Below the pieces are notes generated by a model, which saw nothing but the letters and a program-made list of their open reading frames with translations, did no database searches and was not told where the DNA came from. A stretch of DNA of 64,000 bases. Origin: Vibrio sp. ES.051. Its GTDB lineage: Bacteria > Pseudomonadota > Gammaproteobacteria > Enterobacterales > Vibrionaceae. The DNA lies in contig NZ_PDJL01000004.1 of assembly GCF_002563795.1 (NCBI RefSeq), positions 806,001 through 870,000 on the forward strand, written 5' to 3'. Position 1 is the first letter of the stretch. Every line of letters starts with the position of its first letter. Positions 8,540 to 16,145 of the stretch are shown here, in pieces. The position numbers and the translations under genes were made by a program.

Positions 8540-9673
8540 ATGGCATGGCCTACCGTCATTATTAACATACTGAACATGATGCGCGGACCGATTCCGGGCG
8601 TTGAATTTCACTTTCTGTTTGTCGTGTACGGCACCGTCGCGGGAGCCGAACGCAGCCTCATTATGGTGGACAACACCACGGATTTCGCCGATAGCACATT
8701 CGATAACATCGACCCTATACACATCCGAACGCTTAAAGCTGCTCAACGAAACGGCAAACAGAACTGGACTGCAGGTGTGATTGTTTTAGACCCAGCAGAC
8801 AGTTGGCAAGCCGCGGTATTTAAAGCCAATGAAACCTCAAGTTTTGAAGCTGTTGTGCTCGATAAGCCAGACACAGGCAAAACCGTACTTGAAGACGCGA
8901 TCGCGTTTCGTCATGAGCTTAAAGCCAAACTAGGGCGTGAAGTATTCATGATTTGCACGCTGCCCGGCATCAATGATGAATCGGTTGCAGGCGAGACATG
9001 GGCCGAGTGGCTAGCGGCAACCGTAGCCGTCCCTACCAATCTTGCGAGTGAATACATCACCGTTGTGCCTCAAGTACATAAAGATAACTCGACCGTTGGG
9101 ATTTACGCTGGTCGCTTGGCCAATCAGGAAGTGTCAATTGCGGATTCACCGGCGCGAGTCAAAACCGGCAGTGTACTGGGCAGCATGGCGTTGGCGAGCG
9201 ATAAGGAAAGCAAGCCGTTGGACTTGGCTACGTTAAAAGCCTTGGAAGCGGCGCGAATGGCGGTGCCGATGTGGTACCCAGATTATCCAGGTCAATATTG
9301 GACTACGGGTCGCACCTTAGATGTGCCGGGTGGGGATTTCCAAGACATTCGCCATATCCGTGTAGCCATGAAAGCGGCGCGTAAAGTGCGCGTGCGTGCC
9401 ATTGCCCGAATTGCGGACCGTGAACTGAACTCAACACCGGGCAGTATCGCCGCGGCCAAACTCTACTTTACGCAAGACCTGCGCGAAATGGCGATAGTGA
9501 AAAAAATAGGTGATTACGAGTTCCCTGGTGAAATTAAGCCGCCGCAAGATGAAGACATCACCATTACTTGGATTAACAGTGAAGAAGTGGAAATTCTCCT
9601 TGCTGTTACGCCTTATGAATGCCCAGTGAAAATCACAATCGGCATCATGCTTAACCAACGTCTAGGAGAGTAA
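8540..9673 (+). CDS. Contractile tail sheath protein (DUF2586 type)
   Basis: A 377-residue protein of the type found as tail sheath in K139/HP1-like phages (DUF2586), rather than the P2 FI type. Family marks include the N-terminal AWPTVIINILNMMRGPIPGVE, the stretch around WPxYPGQYWTTGRTLDVPGGDFQ (here WYPDYPGQYWTTGR at about 243) and the conserved DIRHIRVAMKAARKVR. Many copies would form the outer contractile cylinder around the tube. It is followed 3 bases later by the tube gene, the usual sheath-tube pair. Confidence 0.82.
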   Translation: MAWPTVIINILNMMRGPIPGVEFHFLFVVYGTVAGAERSLIMVDNTTDFADSTFDNIDPIHIRTLKAAQRNGKQNWTAGVIVLDPADSWQAAVFKANETSSFEAVVLDKPDTGKTVLEDAIAFRHELKAKLGREVFMICTLPGINDESVAGETWAEWLAATVAVPTNLASEYITVVPQVHKDNSTVGIYAGRLANQEVSIADSPARVKTGSVLGSMALASDKESKPLDLATLKALEAARMAVPMWYPDYPGQYWTTGRTLDVPGGDFQDIRHIRVAMKAARKVRVRAIARIADRELNSTPGSIAAAKLYFTQDLREMAIVKKIGDYEFPGEIKPPQDEDITITWINSEEVEILLAVTPYECPVKITIGIMLNQRLGE

Positions 9674-9676
9674 TCA

Positions 9677-10129
9677 ATGCATTCTCGTTATACAGGTCGA
9701 AGCTTCGACGTCAACATGTTGGGTGTTCTGGTTCACGTTGAATCGGCCACAGCAACCATTAGTGATGAATCTGCCGTCGATAAAGAGAAAGGTATCCCAA
9801 CAGGCTTTACTCATGGCGCGGTCGGTTGCGAAGTGGAATATGAGTTGGATTTGAACAACTTCCGCAAGTTGCAGCAAAAAGCACGTGAAGCAGGCAGTTG
9901 GCGTGGCATCAAACCTCACGATTGTATGTTCTATGCCAATACTGGGGACGATGAAGACAAAGTCGAATTGTTCGGCGTAAAGCTGCAAATTTCAGACTTG
10001 CTAAGCATTGACCCTAACAGCAGTGATAAAACCAAGCGCAAGCTGAAAGGTTTTGTGACGAGCCCACACTTTGTTCGCATCAATGGTGTTTCATACCTAA
10101 GTACAGACGACACACGCGGTCTCATTTAA
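9677..10129 (+). CDS. Tail tube protein (DUF2597 type)
   Basis: A 150-residue protein next to the sheath gene, of the small tube-protein type seen in K139-like phages (DUF2597). It begins SRYTGRSFDVNMLGVLVHVESATATISD, has the GVPxGFxxG-like segment KGIPTGFTHGAVGCEVEYELD, and ends with a beta-rich region (VRINGVSYLSTDDTRGLI). It would build the inner DNA channel of the tail. I rely on order after the sheath gene, size and the beta-rich look; no catalytic motif is expected. Confidence 0.8.
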   Translation: MHSRYTGRSFDVNMLGVLVHVESATATISDESAVDKEKGIPTGFTHGAVGCEVEYELDLNNFRKLQQKAREAGSWRGIKPHDCMFYANTGDDEDKVELFGVKLQISDLLSIDPNSSDKTKRKLKGFVTSPHFVRINGVSYLSTDDTRGLI

Positions 10130-10150
10130 GCCTTTTCAGAGAGAGAAAGA

Positions 10151-10357
10151 ATGCCGGATTTTATCGACCATGCCAGTAATAACGAAGCCAAATTCACCGA
10201 AATGGCGATTGCAGACCAACTTAAACGGTCAGTGCAGAGCCGCCAACAAGAAAGTGCGCAAGAGTGCTACGAGTGTGGCGATGAAATCCCAGAAGCGCGT
10301 CGGCTGGTTATAGCAGGGTGTCGTTACTGTGCAACTTGCCAGGCAGAACGGGAGTAA
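10151..10357 (+). CDS. Small DksA/TraR-type C4 zinc-finger protein
   Basis: A 68-residue protein ending in a four-cysteine finger, CYECG then CRYCATC, with the segment IPEARR between, as in the TraR/DksA family. TraR-like phage proteins bind in the secondary channel of RNA polymerase and alter promoter choice without needing ppGpp. Its place between the tube gene and the lysis cassette is common in P2-like Vibrio phages. The role here is inferred from the family. The N-terminal 35 residues form the expected helix. Confidence 0.88.
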   Translation: MPDFIDHASNNEAKFTEMAIADQLKRSVQSRQQESAQECYECGDEIPEARRLVIAGCRYCATCQAERE

Positions 10358-10361
10358 CCGA

Positions 10362-10571
10362 ATGAGAGACTGGTACGACAAAATAACCAGTGGAATTGCT
10401 TATCTAATGTCATTGGCAGGTATGACTTTCAGCAAACTGACATTTGAACAGTGGTATTTCATTTTATCACTGGTCATCGGCCTAGCAGCATTGGGTTTGA
10501 ATTATTGGCACAAACGAGCAATGCAACGTATCGCAAGCGAAAAAGGAGTGGCACTGAATGAAATTGACTAA
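10362..10571 (+). CDS. Holin (HP1-family, small)
   Basis: A 69-residue protein with an amphipathic N-terminus (MRDWYDKITSGIAYLMSLAG) and a clear membrane segment at about residues 30-48 (YFILSLVIGLAALGLNYW), followed by a basic C-terminal tail. Size, charge pattern and place directly before the endolysin fit a phage holin. The ATG at 10362 has GGGAG 7-8 bases upstream and comes just after the zinc-finger gene's stop. It overlaps the endolysin start by 14 bases. With a SAR endolysin this would more likely work as a pinholin that collapses the membrane potential than by making large holes; that is inference. Confidence 0.8.
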   Translation: MRDWYDKITSGIAYLMSLAGMTFSKLTFEQWYFILSLVIGLAALGLNYWHKRAMQRIASEKGVALNEID

Positions 10572-11139
10572 ACGCATTCTTTGTTCCGTCGCTGCAGTCA
10601 TCGGTCTGGTGACCGGCGGAGTCACATTAAGTAGCTCAGAGCTATCGATTGGCAATGTGATGATTGCGGGTGAGCAAGTCGGCCAGCTAAGAACCAGTCC
10701 AATAGGTTTGGAAATCATTGGTAATGCAGAGGGTTGTAGACAAGACCCTTATACCTGTCCTGCCGGACTGGCAACCAATGGCATTGGTAACACTCATGAC
10801 GTGAAAGACCAAGTGGTGTCGTTAGAGCAGATCGCAACTGACTGGGTGAAGAATTTACAACAAGCTGAGCAGTGTATTAGCCGCGCCGAGGCTGACGCAG
10901 AAAAACGGATGTCACAAGGTCAGTTTGATGCGTTCACCTCTTTCAGTTTCAACACGGGTTGTACTCGGTTCATGCGTAACCGTGATGGCAGTGAAACTCA
11001 GATTTATCGCTACATCAAACAGGGCAACTTTACGAAAGCCTGTCATGAGTTGCCAAGGTGGGTTTATGGCGGTGGAGTGAAGCTGAAAGGTTTAATTGAC
11101 CGCAGGGAAAAAGAACATGATCGCTGCCTCTCCATTTAA
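10558..11139 (+). CDS. SAR endolysin, lysozyme family GH24 with P1 Lyz-type cysteine switch
   Basis: A 193-residue lysozyme that cuts the glycan chains of peptidoglycan. Residues 7-25 form a weakly hydrophobic segment rich in Gly, Ala, Ser and Thr, typical of a signal-anchor-release domain, so the enzyme would first sit tethered in the inner membrane. The catalytic residues are Glu58, Cys67 and Thr73; the usual Asp is replaced by Cys. Cys60 lies two residues after the Glu, and Cys9 sits in the membrane segment. This is the same cysteine pattern as phage P1 Lyz (Glu42, Cys44, Cys51, plus a SAR cysteine), where a disulphide blocks the active site until the SAR domain leaves the membrane. Confidence 0.9.
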   Translation: MKLTKRILCSVAAVIGLVTGGVTLSSSELSIGNVMIAGEQVGQLRTSPIGLEIIGNAEGCRQDPYTCPAGLATNGIGNTHDVKDQVVSLEQIATDWVKNLQQAEQCISRAEADAEKRMSQGQFDAFTSFSFNTGCTRFMRNRDGSETQIYRYIKQGNFTKACHELPRWVYGGGVKLKGLIDRREKEHDRCLSI

Positions 11140-11482
11140 GCATGTTCCATGGGTTAAGTGGTTATTTATAGCCGTGATAGGGGGTGTCATGACATCGATG
11201 TGGTTGATGCTAAAAGCGAGTAAAGCTGAACAAGTCGCACTAAGTGCGCGTTTAGATACGGCCTTATCAACCAACCAAGTGAATCAGGTAACCATTGAAA
11301 CCTTGACCGAAGAGAACCACGACTCGAATCAGATATTGGTCGAACGAGCCCGACAACACAGCATGATAGGGGAACAGCTCAATGAGGATATTGAAACGCT
11401 TCGACATCAACTTGCTGATGATGAGTGTTATCAAAAGCCTTGGCCTAGTGATGTTACTGACAGGTTGCGCCAGCCGTACTGA
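11117..11482 (+). CDS. Rz: Rz-like inner-membrane spanin subunit
   Basis: A 121-residue protein with an N-terminal membrane anchor (about residues 10-33, WVKWLFIAVIGGVMTSMWLML) followed by a long polar helix with coiled-coil character and a basic C-terminus. This is the i-spanin layout: the anchor stays in the inner membrane and the periplasmic helix binds the outer-membrane lipoprotein Rz1 to fuse the two membranes in the last step of lysis. The ATG at 11117 has AGGG about 9 bases upstream and overlaps the end of the endolysin gene by 23 bases. The Rz1-like gene begins inside its 3' end in another frame. Confidence 0.85.
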   Translation: MIAASPFKHVPWVKWLFIAVIGGVMTSMWLMLKASKAEQVALSARLDTALSTNQVNQVTIETLTEENHDSNQILVERARQHSMIGEQLNEDIETLRHQLADDECYQKPWPSDVTDRLRQPY

Positions 11483-11708
11483 GTTAGTGACGACTCAAGT
11501 TGTAGTGAAGCTACCACCTGCGGGGCTGATAGTTCCTTGCCATAAACCAGAAATAAAAGGCACTAGTCCGTTAATAACGGCCAGTGAAGATGTCCCCCAA
11601 TTAAAAGCGGCCCTGAGTCAATGCGCTCAGCAAGCCGAAGATTATTTGCAATGGCGTGCCAAGCACGAAGCTAAGCACACAAAGACGAAGAGAGATGAAA
11701 ATGACTAA
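11418..11708 (+). CDS. Rz1: Rz1-like outer-membrane lipoprotein spanin, nested start in Rz
   Basis: A lipoprotein whose signal reads MMSVIKSLGLVMLLTGC, with lipobox LLTGC; cleavage before that Cys would leave a lipidated periplasmic protein rich in Pro near its N-terminus (VVKLPPAGLIVP). The start is ATG 11418 or 11421, both inside the Rz gene in a different frame. An in-frame ATG at 11382 would add charged residues before the signal and is less likely. About 80 mature residues make it longer than lambda Rz1. The out-of-phase overlap with an upstream membrane-anchored coiled-coil protein is the classic Rz/Rz1 arrangement. Its end overlaps the start of the tail chaperone gene. Confidence 0.88.
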   Translation: MMSVIKSLGLVMLLTGCASRTELVTTQVVVKLPPAGLIVPCHKPEIKGTSPLITASEDVPQLKAALSQCAQQAEDYLQWRAKHEAKHTKTKRDEND

Positions 11709-11982
11709 ACCTGCTTTCACATCAAAACCTGTAGAAGTGACTATCGGTGGCAATGAGTTCGAATTCACACCATCGGTGCAAGATGCGAACAACTACACCA
11801 ATGACATGATGCCAAACAACAAAGTGGCTCCTGCATACACGTATTTGACTCGCACGGTAAAACCCGAGCAGAAAGACGCGCTGATCGAGTTGCTTGATAG
11901 CGTTCCCGGCCTAACCATCGAGTTGTATGCAACCGTGAGTAATGCCTCTAAAGGTGGCATTGAAATCTCACTAAAAAAATAA
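11701..11982 (+). CDS. Tail assembly chaperone, short form (gpE-like)
   Basis: A 93-residue protein just before the tape measure gene, in the position of P2 gpE and lambda gpG. It resembles the phage tail-assembly chaperone family (KPVEVTIGGNEFEFTPSVQDANNY). I used ATG 11701, with GAGAG about seven bases upstream; ATG 11695 is also possible. The reading frame ends in CTA AAA AAA TAA. The run of seven A residues is a slippery site from which ribosomes can move back one base; see the extended product. The chaperones coat the tape measure until the tube forms around it. Confidence 0.8.
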   Translation: MTKPAFTSKPVEVTIGGNEFEFTPSVQDANNYTNDMMPNNKVAPAYTYLTRTVKPEQKDALIELLDSVPGLTIELYATVSNASKGGIEISLKK

Positions 11983-12167
11983 CTGACAGGGCAAAGCGGA
12001 TTGAAGATAACCCACTTGAACAAGCCTTTGCCCTGCGTCGTCATTTTCTGCCAAACGAACCGGACGACGAACACAGTTTAAGCCGTGCTATCTGGCTGGA
12101 TAAGTACCAGTTCGAACGCAACGAGCGAGCCGTCATGAGCGCAATCAGCCGATTGTTCAATAACTAA
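11701..12167 (+). CDS. Tail assembly chaperone, -1 frameshift extended form (gpE+E'-like)
   Basis: After the slippery heptamer A AAA AAA at 11973-11979 the -1 frame stays open from 11979 to a TAA at 12165-12167 and adds 62 codons, beginning ITDRAKRIEDNPLEQ. The added part is polar and charged (LRRHFLPNEPDDEHSL, SRAIWLDKYQFERNERA), has no good start of its own and no ribosome site, and fills the gap before the tape measure gene exactly. Two tail chaperones made in a fixed ratio by -1 slippage at this spot is a conserved feature of long-tailed phages (lambda G/GT, P2 E/E+E'). Frame and heptamer are visible; the shift itself is inferred. Confidence 0.8.
11973..11979 (+). other. Slippery heptamer A AAA AAA for programmed -1 frameshift
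   Basis: Seven consecutive A bases positioned so that the zero frame reads AAA AAA, immediately before a TAA stop. This matches the X XXY YYZ rule. A zero-frame stop directly downstream is common at such sites. I did not find a strong stem-loop right after it, though a GC-containing stretch follows from 11986. Confidence 0.78.
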
Positions 12168-12182
12168 GGTAAGCATTACGCA

Positions 12183-14003
12183 ATGAGTATGGAAAAGCTA
12201 TTAATGCATGTGGCCTTGGTCGACCAAGTGACTAAACCACTGCAAGGCATTACCAAACAAGTGCAATCTTCCATGGAAGCAGGCAAGCAAGGCATGCAGA
12301 ACATGGCGACAGGTGGCGCGGGTTTGGTTGCTGCTGGTTTTGCTATTCAAAATGCGTTGATGCCAGCCATTGAAATGGACAGAAAGCTCGGAGAGGTTAA
12401 ATCGCTTGGAGTGACTGATGACGCATTAAAACAGTTACAAGCGACCTCCTTAGATTTCGCCGCTGAATACGGTAAATCAGCCACTGATTTTGTTAATGCG
12501 TCTTATGATATTCAGTCTGCTATTGCGGGCTTAAATGGTGATGAACTGTCTCAATTCACCAAAGCGTCCGGTGTATTAGCAGCAGCAACGAAAGCCGATA
12601 CATCCACAATCACCAGTTACATGGGCACCATGTACGGGATATTTAAAACCCAAGCTACAGAGATGGGAAAAGGTGATTGGGTCGAGGTTGTCGCTGGCCA
12701 AACGGCTAGCGCGGTGCAAATGTTTAAAACAACTGGTTCAGAGATGAGCAGTGCCTTTTCAAGTGTTGGTGCTGACGCCACTTCGGCTGGCATTGCCATG
12801 AATGAACAAATGGCGATATTAGGTACCTTGCAAGCCACCATGAGTGGCAGTGAAGCGGGCACAAAATATCGCGCATTCCTTTCAGGGGTAGCAAAAGCTC
12901 AGGATGAGTTGGGGCTCAGTTTTACTGATAGCCAAGGAAAAATGCTGCCAATGATAGACATCCTAGAAAAAATCAAAGCTCAGTTTGGTGACACACTTAG
13001 TGTCGCGGAATCAGCACAGCTAGATAAGGCTTTTGGAAGTAAGCAAGCGACAGCGTTAATCAAACAATTAATGACGGACACCGACGGACTTGCAGGAAGC
13101 ATTGAGCAACTCGGTCAAGTTCAAGGTATGTCAAAAGCCGAAGAAATGGCGCGCGCAATGACCGACCAATGGGAGCGCCTACAGTCAGTTTGGTTTGCTG
13201 TTCGTGCAGCGGTATTCGGTGCCATTCTTCCGTCTATCAATGCGGTTGTTGGTTCAATGGCTGACGGATTGATGGTTGTCGTGGGTTGGACAGACGAATT
13301 TCCTTGGCTGGCTGAAATTCTGGGTTATGTGGCTATTGCTGGTTTGTCCCTTGGCGGGGTGGTCGCAACGCTTTCGCTTGCTATGGGTATCGGGCAAATG
13401 ATGTCAGCAGGTTGGGCCGTTACCATGACAGGCTTGAACAGCATAATGAAACTGCTACGCATTACCACAATTGCAAGCACCGCCGCCGCTTGGCTATTTA
13501 ATGCCGCTTTATGGGCGAACCCAATCACGTGGGTAGTGGCTGGTATTGCACTGCTTATTGGTGGTGTGGCCGCTGCAATCTATTGGTGGGACGACTTAAC
13601 CGCAGCATTCAAAGATACAGCTTGGTTTGATGTTATTGCCGGAGCGATTGAGGGCATTGTTGACCTACTGAACATGATCCCCGGTGTAGATATTGAACTG
13701 GGTAGCAAGGTTGATACACCAGAGATCAGGGCAGCGGTTCAAGCAGAGCAAAGCGGCCCTAAACCCATTCAGCCAATGGCGTTCGACGCAGCAGAAACGC
13801 CAACGGTTAATAGTGGCAGCATAGCAGAATACAAACAGTCGGGAGCGATGCCTACGCTACCGCCTAGCATGGTTCAAAACGTCACGACTACCCATAAACC
13901 ACAAGGTAGCAATATGACTTCTTACGGTGACGTTTACATCACGGCACCAAGTGGAATGACACCAGACCAACTAGCGGAGTGGGATGAGCTCAATGCCGGA
14001 TAG
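12183..14003 (+). CDS. Tail tape measure protein (TP901 type)
   Basis: A 606-residue tape measure protein that sets tail length and is threaded through the tube. The N-terminal half (to about 340) carries the TP901 core: MATGGAGLVAAGFAIQNALMPAIEMDRKL, then DFAAEYGKSATDFVNASYDIQSAI and AEEMARAMTDQWERLQSVW. Residues about 375-480 hold several hydrophobic segments (VAIAGLSLGGVVATLSLAMGIG, TWVVAGIALLIGGVAAAIYWW) that may insert in the host membrane during DNA entry. At 606 residues it is shorter than P2 gpT (815), so a shorter tail is expected. It follows the frameshifted chaperone gene and overlaps the next gene by 20 bases. Confidence 0.93.
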   Translation: MSMEKLLMHVALVDQVTKPLQGITKQVQSSMEAGKQGMQNMATGGAGLVAAGFAIQNALMPAIEMDRKLGEVKSLGVTDDALKQLQATSLDFAAEYGKSATDFVNASYDIQSAIAGLNGDELSQFTKASGVLAAATKADTSTITSYMGTMYGIFKTQATEMGKGDWVEVVAGQTASAVQMFKTTGSEMSSAFSSVGADATSAGIAMNEQMAILGTLQATMSGSEAGTKYRAFLSGVAKAQDELGLSFTDSQGKMLPMIDILEKIKAQFGDTLSVAESAQLDKAFGSKQATALIKQLMTDTDGLAGSIEQLGQVQGMSKAEEMARAMTDQWERLQSVWFAVRAAVFGAILPSINAVVGSMADGLMVVVGWTDEFPWLAEILGYVAIAGLSLGGVVATLSLAMGIGQMMSAGWAVTMTGLNSIMKLLRITTIASTAAAWLFNAALWANPITWVVAGIALLIGGVAAAIYWWDDLTAAFKDTAWFDVIAGAIEGIVDLLNMIPGVDIELGSKVDTPEIRAAVQAEQSGPKPIQPMAFDAAETPTVNSGSIAEYKQSGAMPTLPPSMVQNVTTTHKPQGSNMTSYGDVYITAPSGMTPDQLAEWDELNAG

Positions 14004-14349
14004 CCATTTATCAGAAAACAAAAAATACATCGATATAAGAGTGAACGACGGCGGTTGGGAGATGGACGCAGGGCAACAACCAACCGAGTGCAGTGATTTA
14101 TACAGCATTGCGCAAGACATCAAACATTCAATTATGGAATCGGGTTTGGTCCGTCAGTTAGTTGCAGAGCGAAACCCTGCCTTACGTGCTGATGTATTAG
14201 TACAGATTGAGCAGTTATCGGAACTCGATGTGCGAATCATTCCGGGCAGCGCGACAGCGGCGGAGCCAGAAGTAGGGGTAATAACATTAACCGCAATCAC
14301 TTATGAGTATGGTGATTTTGCGCTTTCTTTGGAAGAGAACGAAGTATGA
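13984..14349 (+). CDS. Baseplate protein (DUF2590 type)
   Basis: A 121-residue protein of the DUF2590 type found before the J-like baseplate gene in K139-type phages. It has IDIRVNDGGWEMDAGQQPTECSDLYSIAQDIKH, followed by the helix IMESGLVRQLVAERNPALRADVLVQIEQ. This layout (short beta start, then ESGL-x-x-L-x-GER-like helix) resembles gp25/gpW-type baseplate wedge proteins, so that is the likely role. The start may be 13984 or the in-frame ATG at 13993. It overlaps the tape measure end and the J gene start, as expected in a coupled tail operon. Confidence 0.75.
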   Translation: MSSMPDSHLSENKKYIDIRVNDGGWEMDAGQQPTECSDLYSIAQDIKHSIMESGLVRQLVAERNPALRADVLVQIEQLSELDVRIIPGSATAAEPEVGVITLTAITYEYGDFALSLEENEV

Positions 14350-15536
14350 ATAAACGACCAAGCGCTGACTTTATCGAGATCTTAAGTGAATCGGGTGTAC
14401 CGGTTACCGAAGAGGCACTGGAAGTTGAGTTAAAACAAAAAGTGGTGGGAGCTGGCAGTAAGGTCTCTAACGACTCTGAAATGTCGCCGTTTTGGCGATG
14501 GGTTCGTGCGGCGGTAGTAAGCCCTTGTGTGTGGTTAATCAGAACGTTATTGGCTCAGTATATTATGCCCAACATGTTTGTGGCGACGGCGCAGCGTTGG
14601 GGGTTGGAGTTAAAAGCTTGGGAACATAATATCGAGCCGAAAGACGCACAGAGAACACAAGGTTACATCACGCTCACTAAAGCAAATACAGCCGATGCGG
14701 TCACCGTTGATGGTGGCGCCGTGATCCAAACCCTACCTATTAATGGTGTGGTGTATAAGGTTCGCGTATTGACTGAAAGCGTGATTGAGGTAGAGCAGCC
14801 AACGGGCAAGGTGTTGGTTGAAGCATTTGAACCAGGAGCAGCTTTTAATTTACCTGCTGGTTATTTCAATATTATTCCTGAAGAAATCCCAGGCATTGTT
14901 GGTGCGGTCAATGAACCAGACTGGATAACCAAACTTGGTGCGAATGCCGAGAGCAATGAAGAGTTAGCCTTGCGTATACAGAACGCGTTCACCAGTTCGG
15001 GTGAATGGCACATCGATGATGTTTATCGTTCTATCATTGCCAGCGTTGCTGGCATTCGCAGCGATAACATTTACTTCAGAAATACAGGGGATGTTATTCC
15101 CGGCAGTGCTGAAGCTTTGATTTTGATGGAAGTAGGGGCAACGCCACAGCCCGTTCTTGACCAGTTAAATGAACACATTATGGCTCAAGGGCACCACGGC
15201 CATGGCGATGTGCTGACGTGCAAAGCCATTCCTGACATTGAATATGATGTGATTGCGGATGTGGTGTTAGCAGCGAACCTTGACGCACAAACCACAGTAA
15301 ATGAACTGCTGGAAGCGGAAGACCGGATCAGAGCTGCCTTTCGTGAAACGGCGGCGTATCCAGAAATGACGCGTGCGAAGCCACGGAGCCGCTTTAGTTT
15401 GTCCTTGCTTGGCAGTGAGATCCACACCCATATGGCGGAGGTTGAATCGGTAAGGTTCACCGTAGGCGGAAAGATACAAGAAGACATCATCAGTGACCTA
15501 GAGCAGCCTCGCTTGAAATCGCTGACGGTGAGGTAA
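14346..15536 (+). CDS. J: Baseplate J-like protein
   Basis: A 396-residue protein of the baseplate J family (P2 gpJ, T4 gp6). Recognisable parts are ATAQRWGLELKAWEHNIEPKDAQRTQGYITL near residue 80, and the segment EPDWITKLGANAESNEELALRIQNAF near 195-220, which is the conserved GGADAESDEELRxRI-like motif. J proteins form the ring of wedges that opens during sheath contraction. The gene has ATGA overlap with the DUF2590 gene and is followed 6 bases later by the gpI-like gene. It is longer than P2 gpJ (302), mainly through an N-terminal extension. Confidence 0.9.
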   Translation: MNKRPSADFIEILSESGVPVTEEALEVELKQKVVGAGSKVSNDSEMSPFWRWVRAAVVSPCVWLIRTLLAQYIMPNMFVATAQRWGLELKAWEHNIEPKDAQRTQGYITLTKANTADAVTVDGGAVIQTLPINGVVYKVRVLTESVIEVEQPTGKVLVEAFEPGAAFNLPAGYFNIIPEEIPGIVGAVNEPDWITKLGANAESNEELALRIQNAFTSSGEWHIDDVYRSIIASVAGIRSDNIYFRNTGDVIPGSAEALILMEVGATPQPVLDQLNEHIMAQGHHGHGDVLTCKAIPDIEYDVIADVVLAANLDAQTTVNELLEAEDRIRAAFRETAAYPEMTRAKPRSRFSLSLLGSEIHTHMAEVESVRFTVGGKIQEDIISDLEQPRLKSLTVR

Positions 15537-15542
15537 CAAGCC

Positions 15543-16139
15543 ATGTTTGAATATCAAAGCGACAACCCAAAACAACACGCACCAGAGTTACCAGAAATAG
15601 TTATCCCTTGGTGGCAAGACGGCAGCACTACATCGGAAGAAATCAAAGAGCCGCACTTTTTATCAAAAGGAGTATTTGCCTTTTTTCAAATGGTTCGGGG
15701 TTGGCTGTTGTTTCCGCTTCGCCAAATGGATGCGCTGACATGCAGCGAAAACACCTTGGAGCTAATGGCTTGGGATAGAGACATTACCCGCTTTGAAGGT
15801 GAGCCGCTGTCACTGTTTCGTAAGCGAGTGAAATTCGCAGCATTAAATGCCAAGGATGCCGGTAGTGTCGCAGGCTTCAAACGGATTTTTGAACGGTTAG
15901 GCATTGGTATCGTTGCGTTTAAAGAACGTGAAGATGCGATGAATTGGGATGTATGCACTATCGAACTTACCGATGGTGACATATCCAAAAGCAGTAAGTT
16001 AGCCCAGACCTTGATTGAACAATATGGAAGATCCTGCCGCCGTTACCGTTTCGAGGTGTGGTATCCCATTGAGTTGCACTTACGGACGGCTCAGTTTAGC
16101 CATAGCCAACAGCTGTTTAGCGCAAAACTACAGGAGTAA
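15543..16139 (+). CDS. I: Tail protein I-like (P2 gpI position)
   Basis: A 198-residue protein directly after J and before the tail fibre gene, as gpI in P2. The middle part LELMAWDRDITRFEGEPLSLFRKRVKFAALNAKDAGSVAGFKRIFERLGI resembles the phage tail protein I/DUF2313-like pattern of a helical domain that lets a fibre attach to the baseplate. No enzymatic motif is present. The assignment is by order and partial resemblance. It ends 6 bases before the fibre gene start. Confidence 0.8.
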   Translation: MFEYQSDNPKQHAPELPEIVIPWWQDGSTTSEEIKEPHFLSKGVFAFFQMVRGWLLFPLRQMDALTCSENTLELMAWDRDITRFEGEPLSLFRKRVKFAALNAKDAGSVAGFKRIFERLGIGIVAFKEREDAMNWDVCTIELTDGDISKSSKLAQTLIEQYGRSCRRYRFEVWYPIELHLRTAQFSHSQQLFSAKLQE

Positions 16140-16145
16140 AATTTA

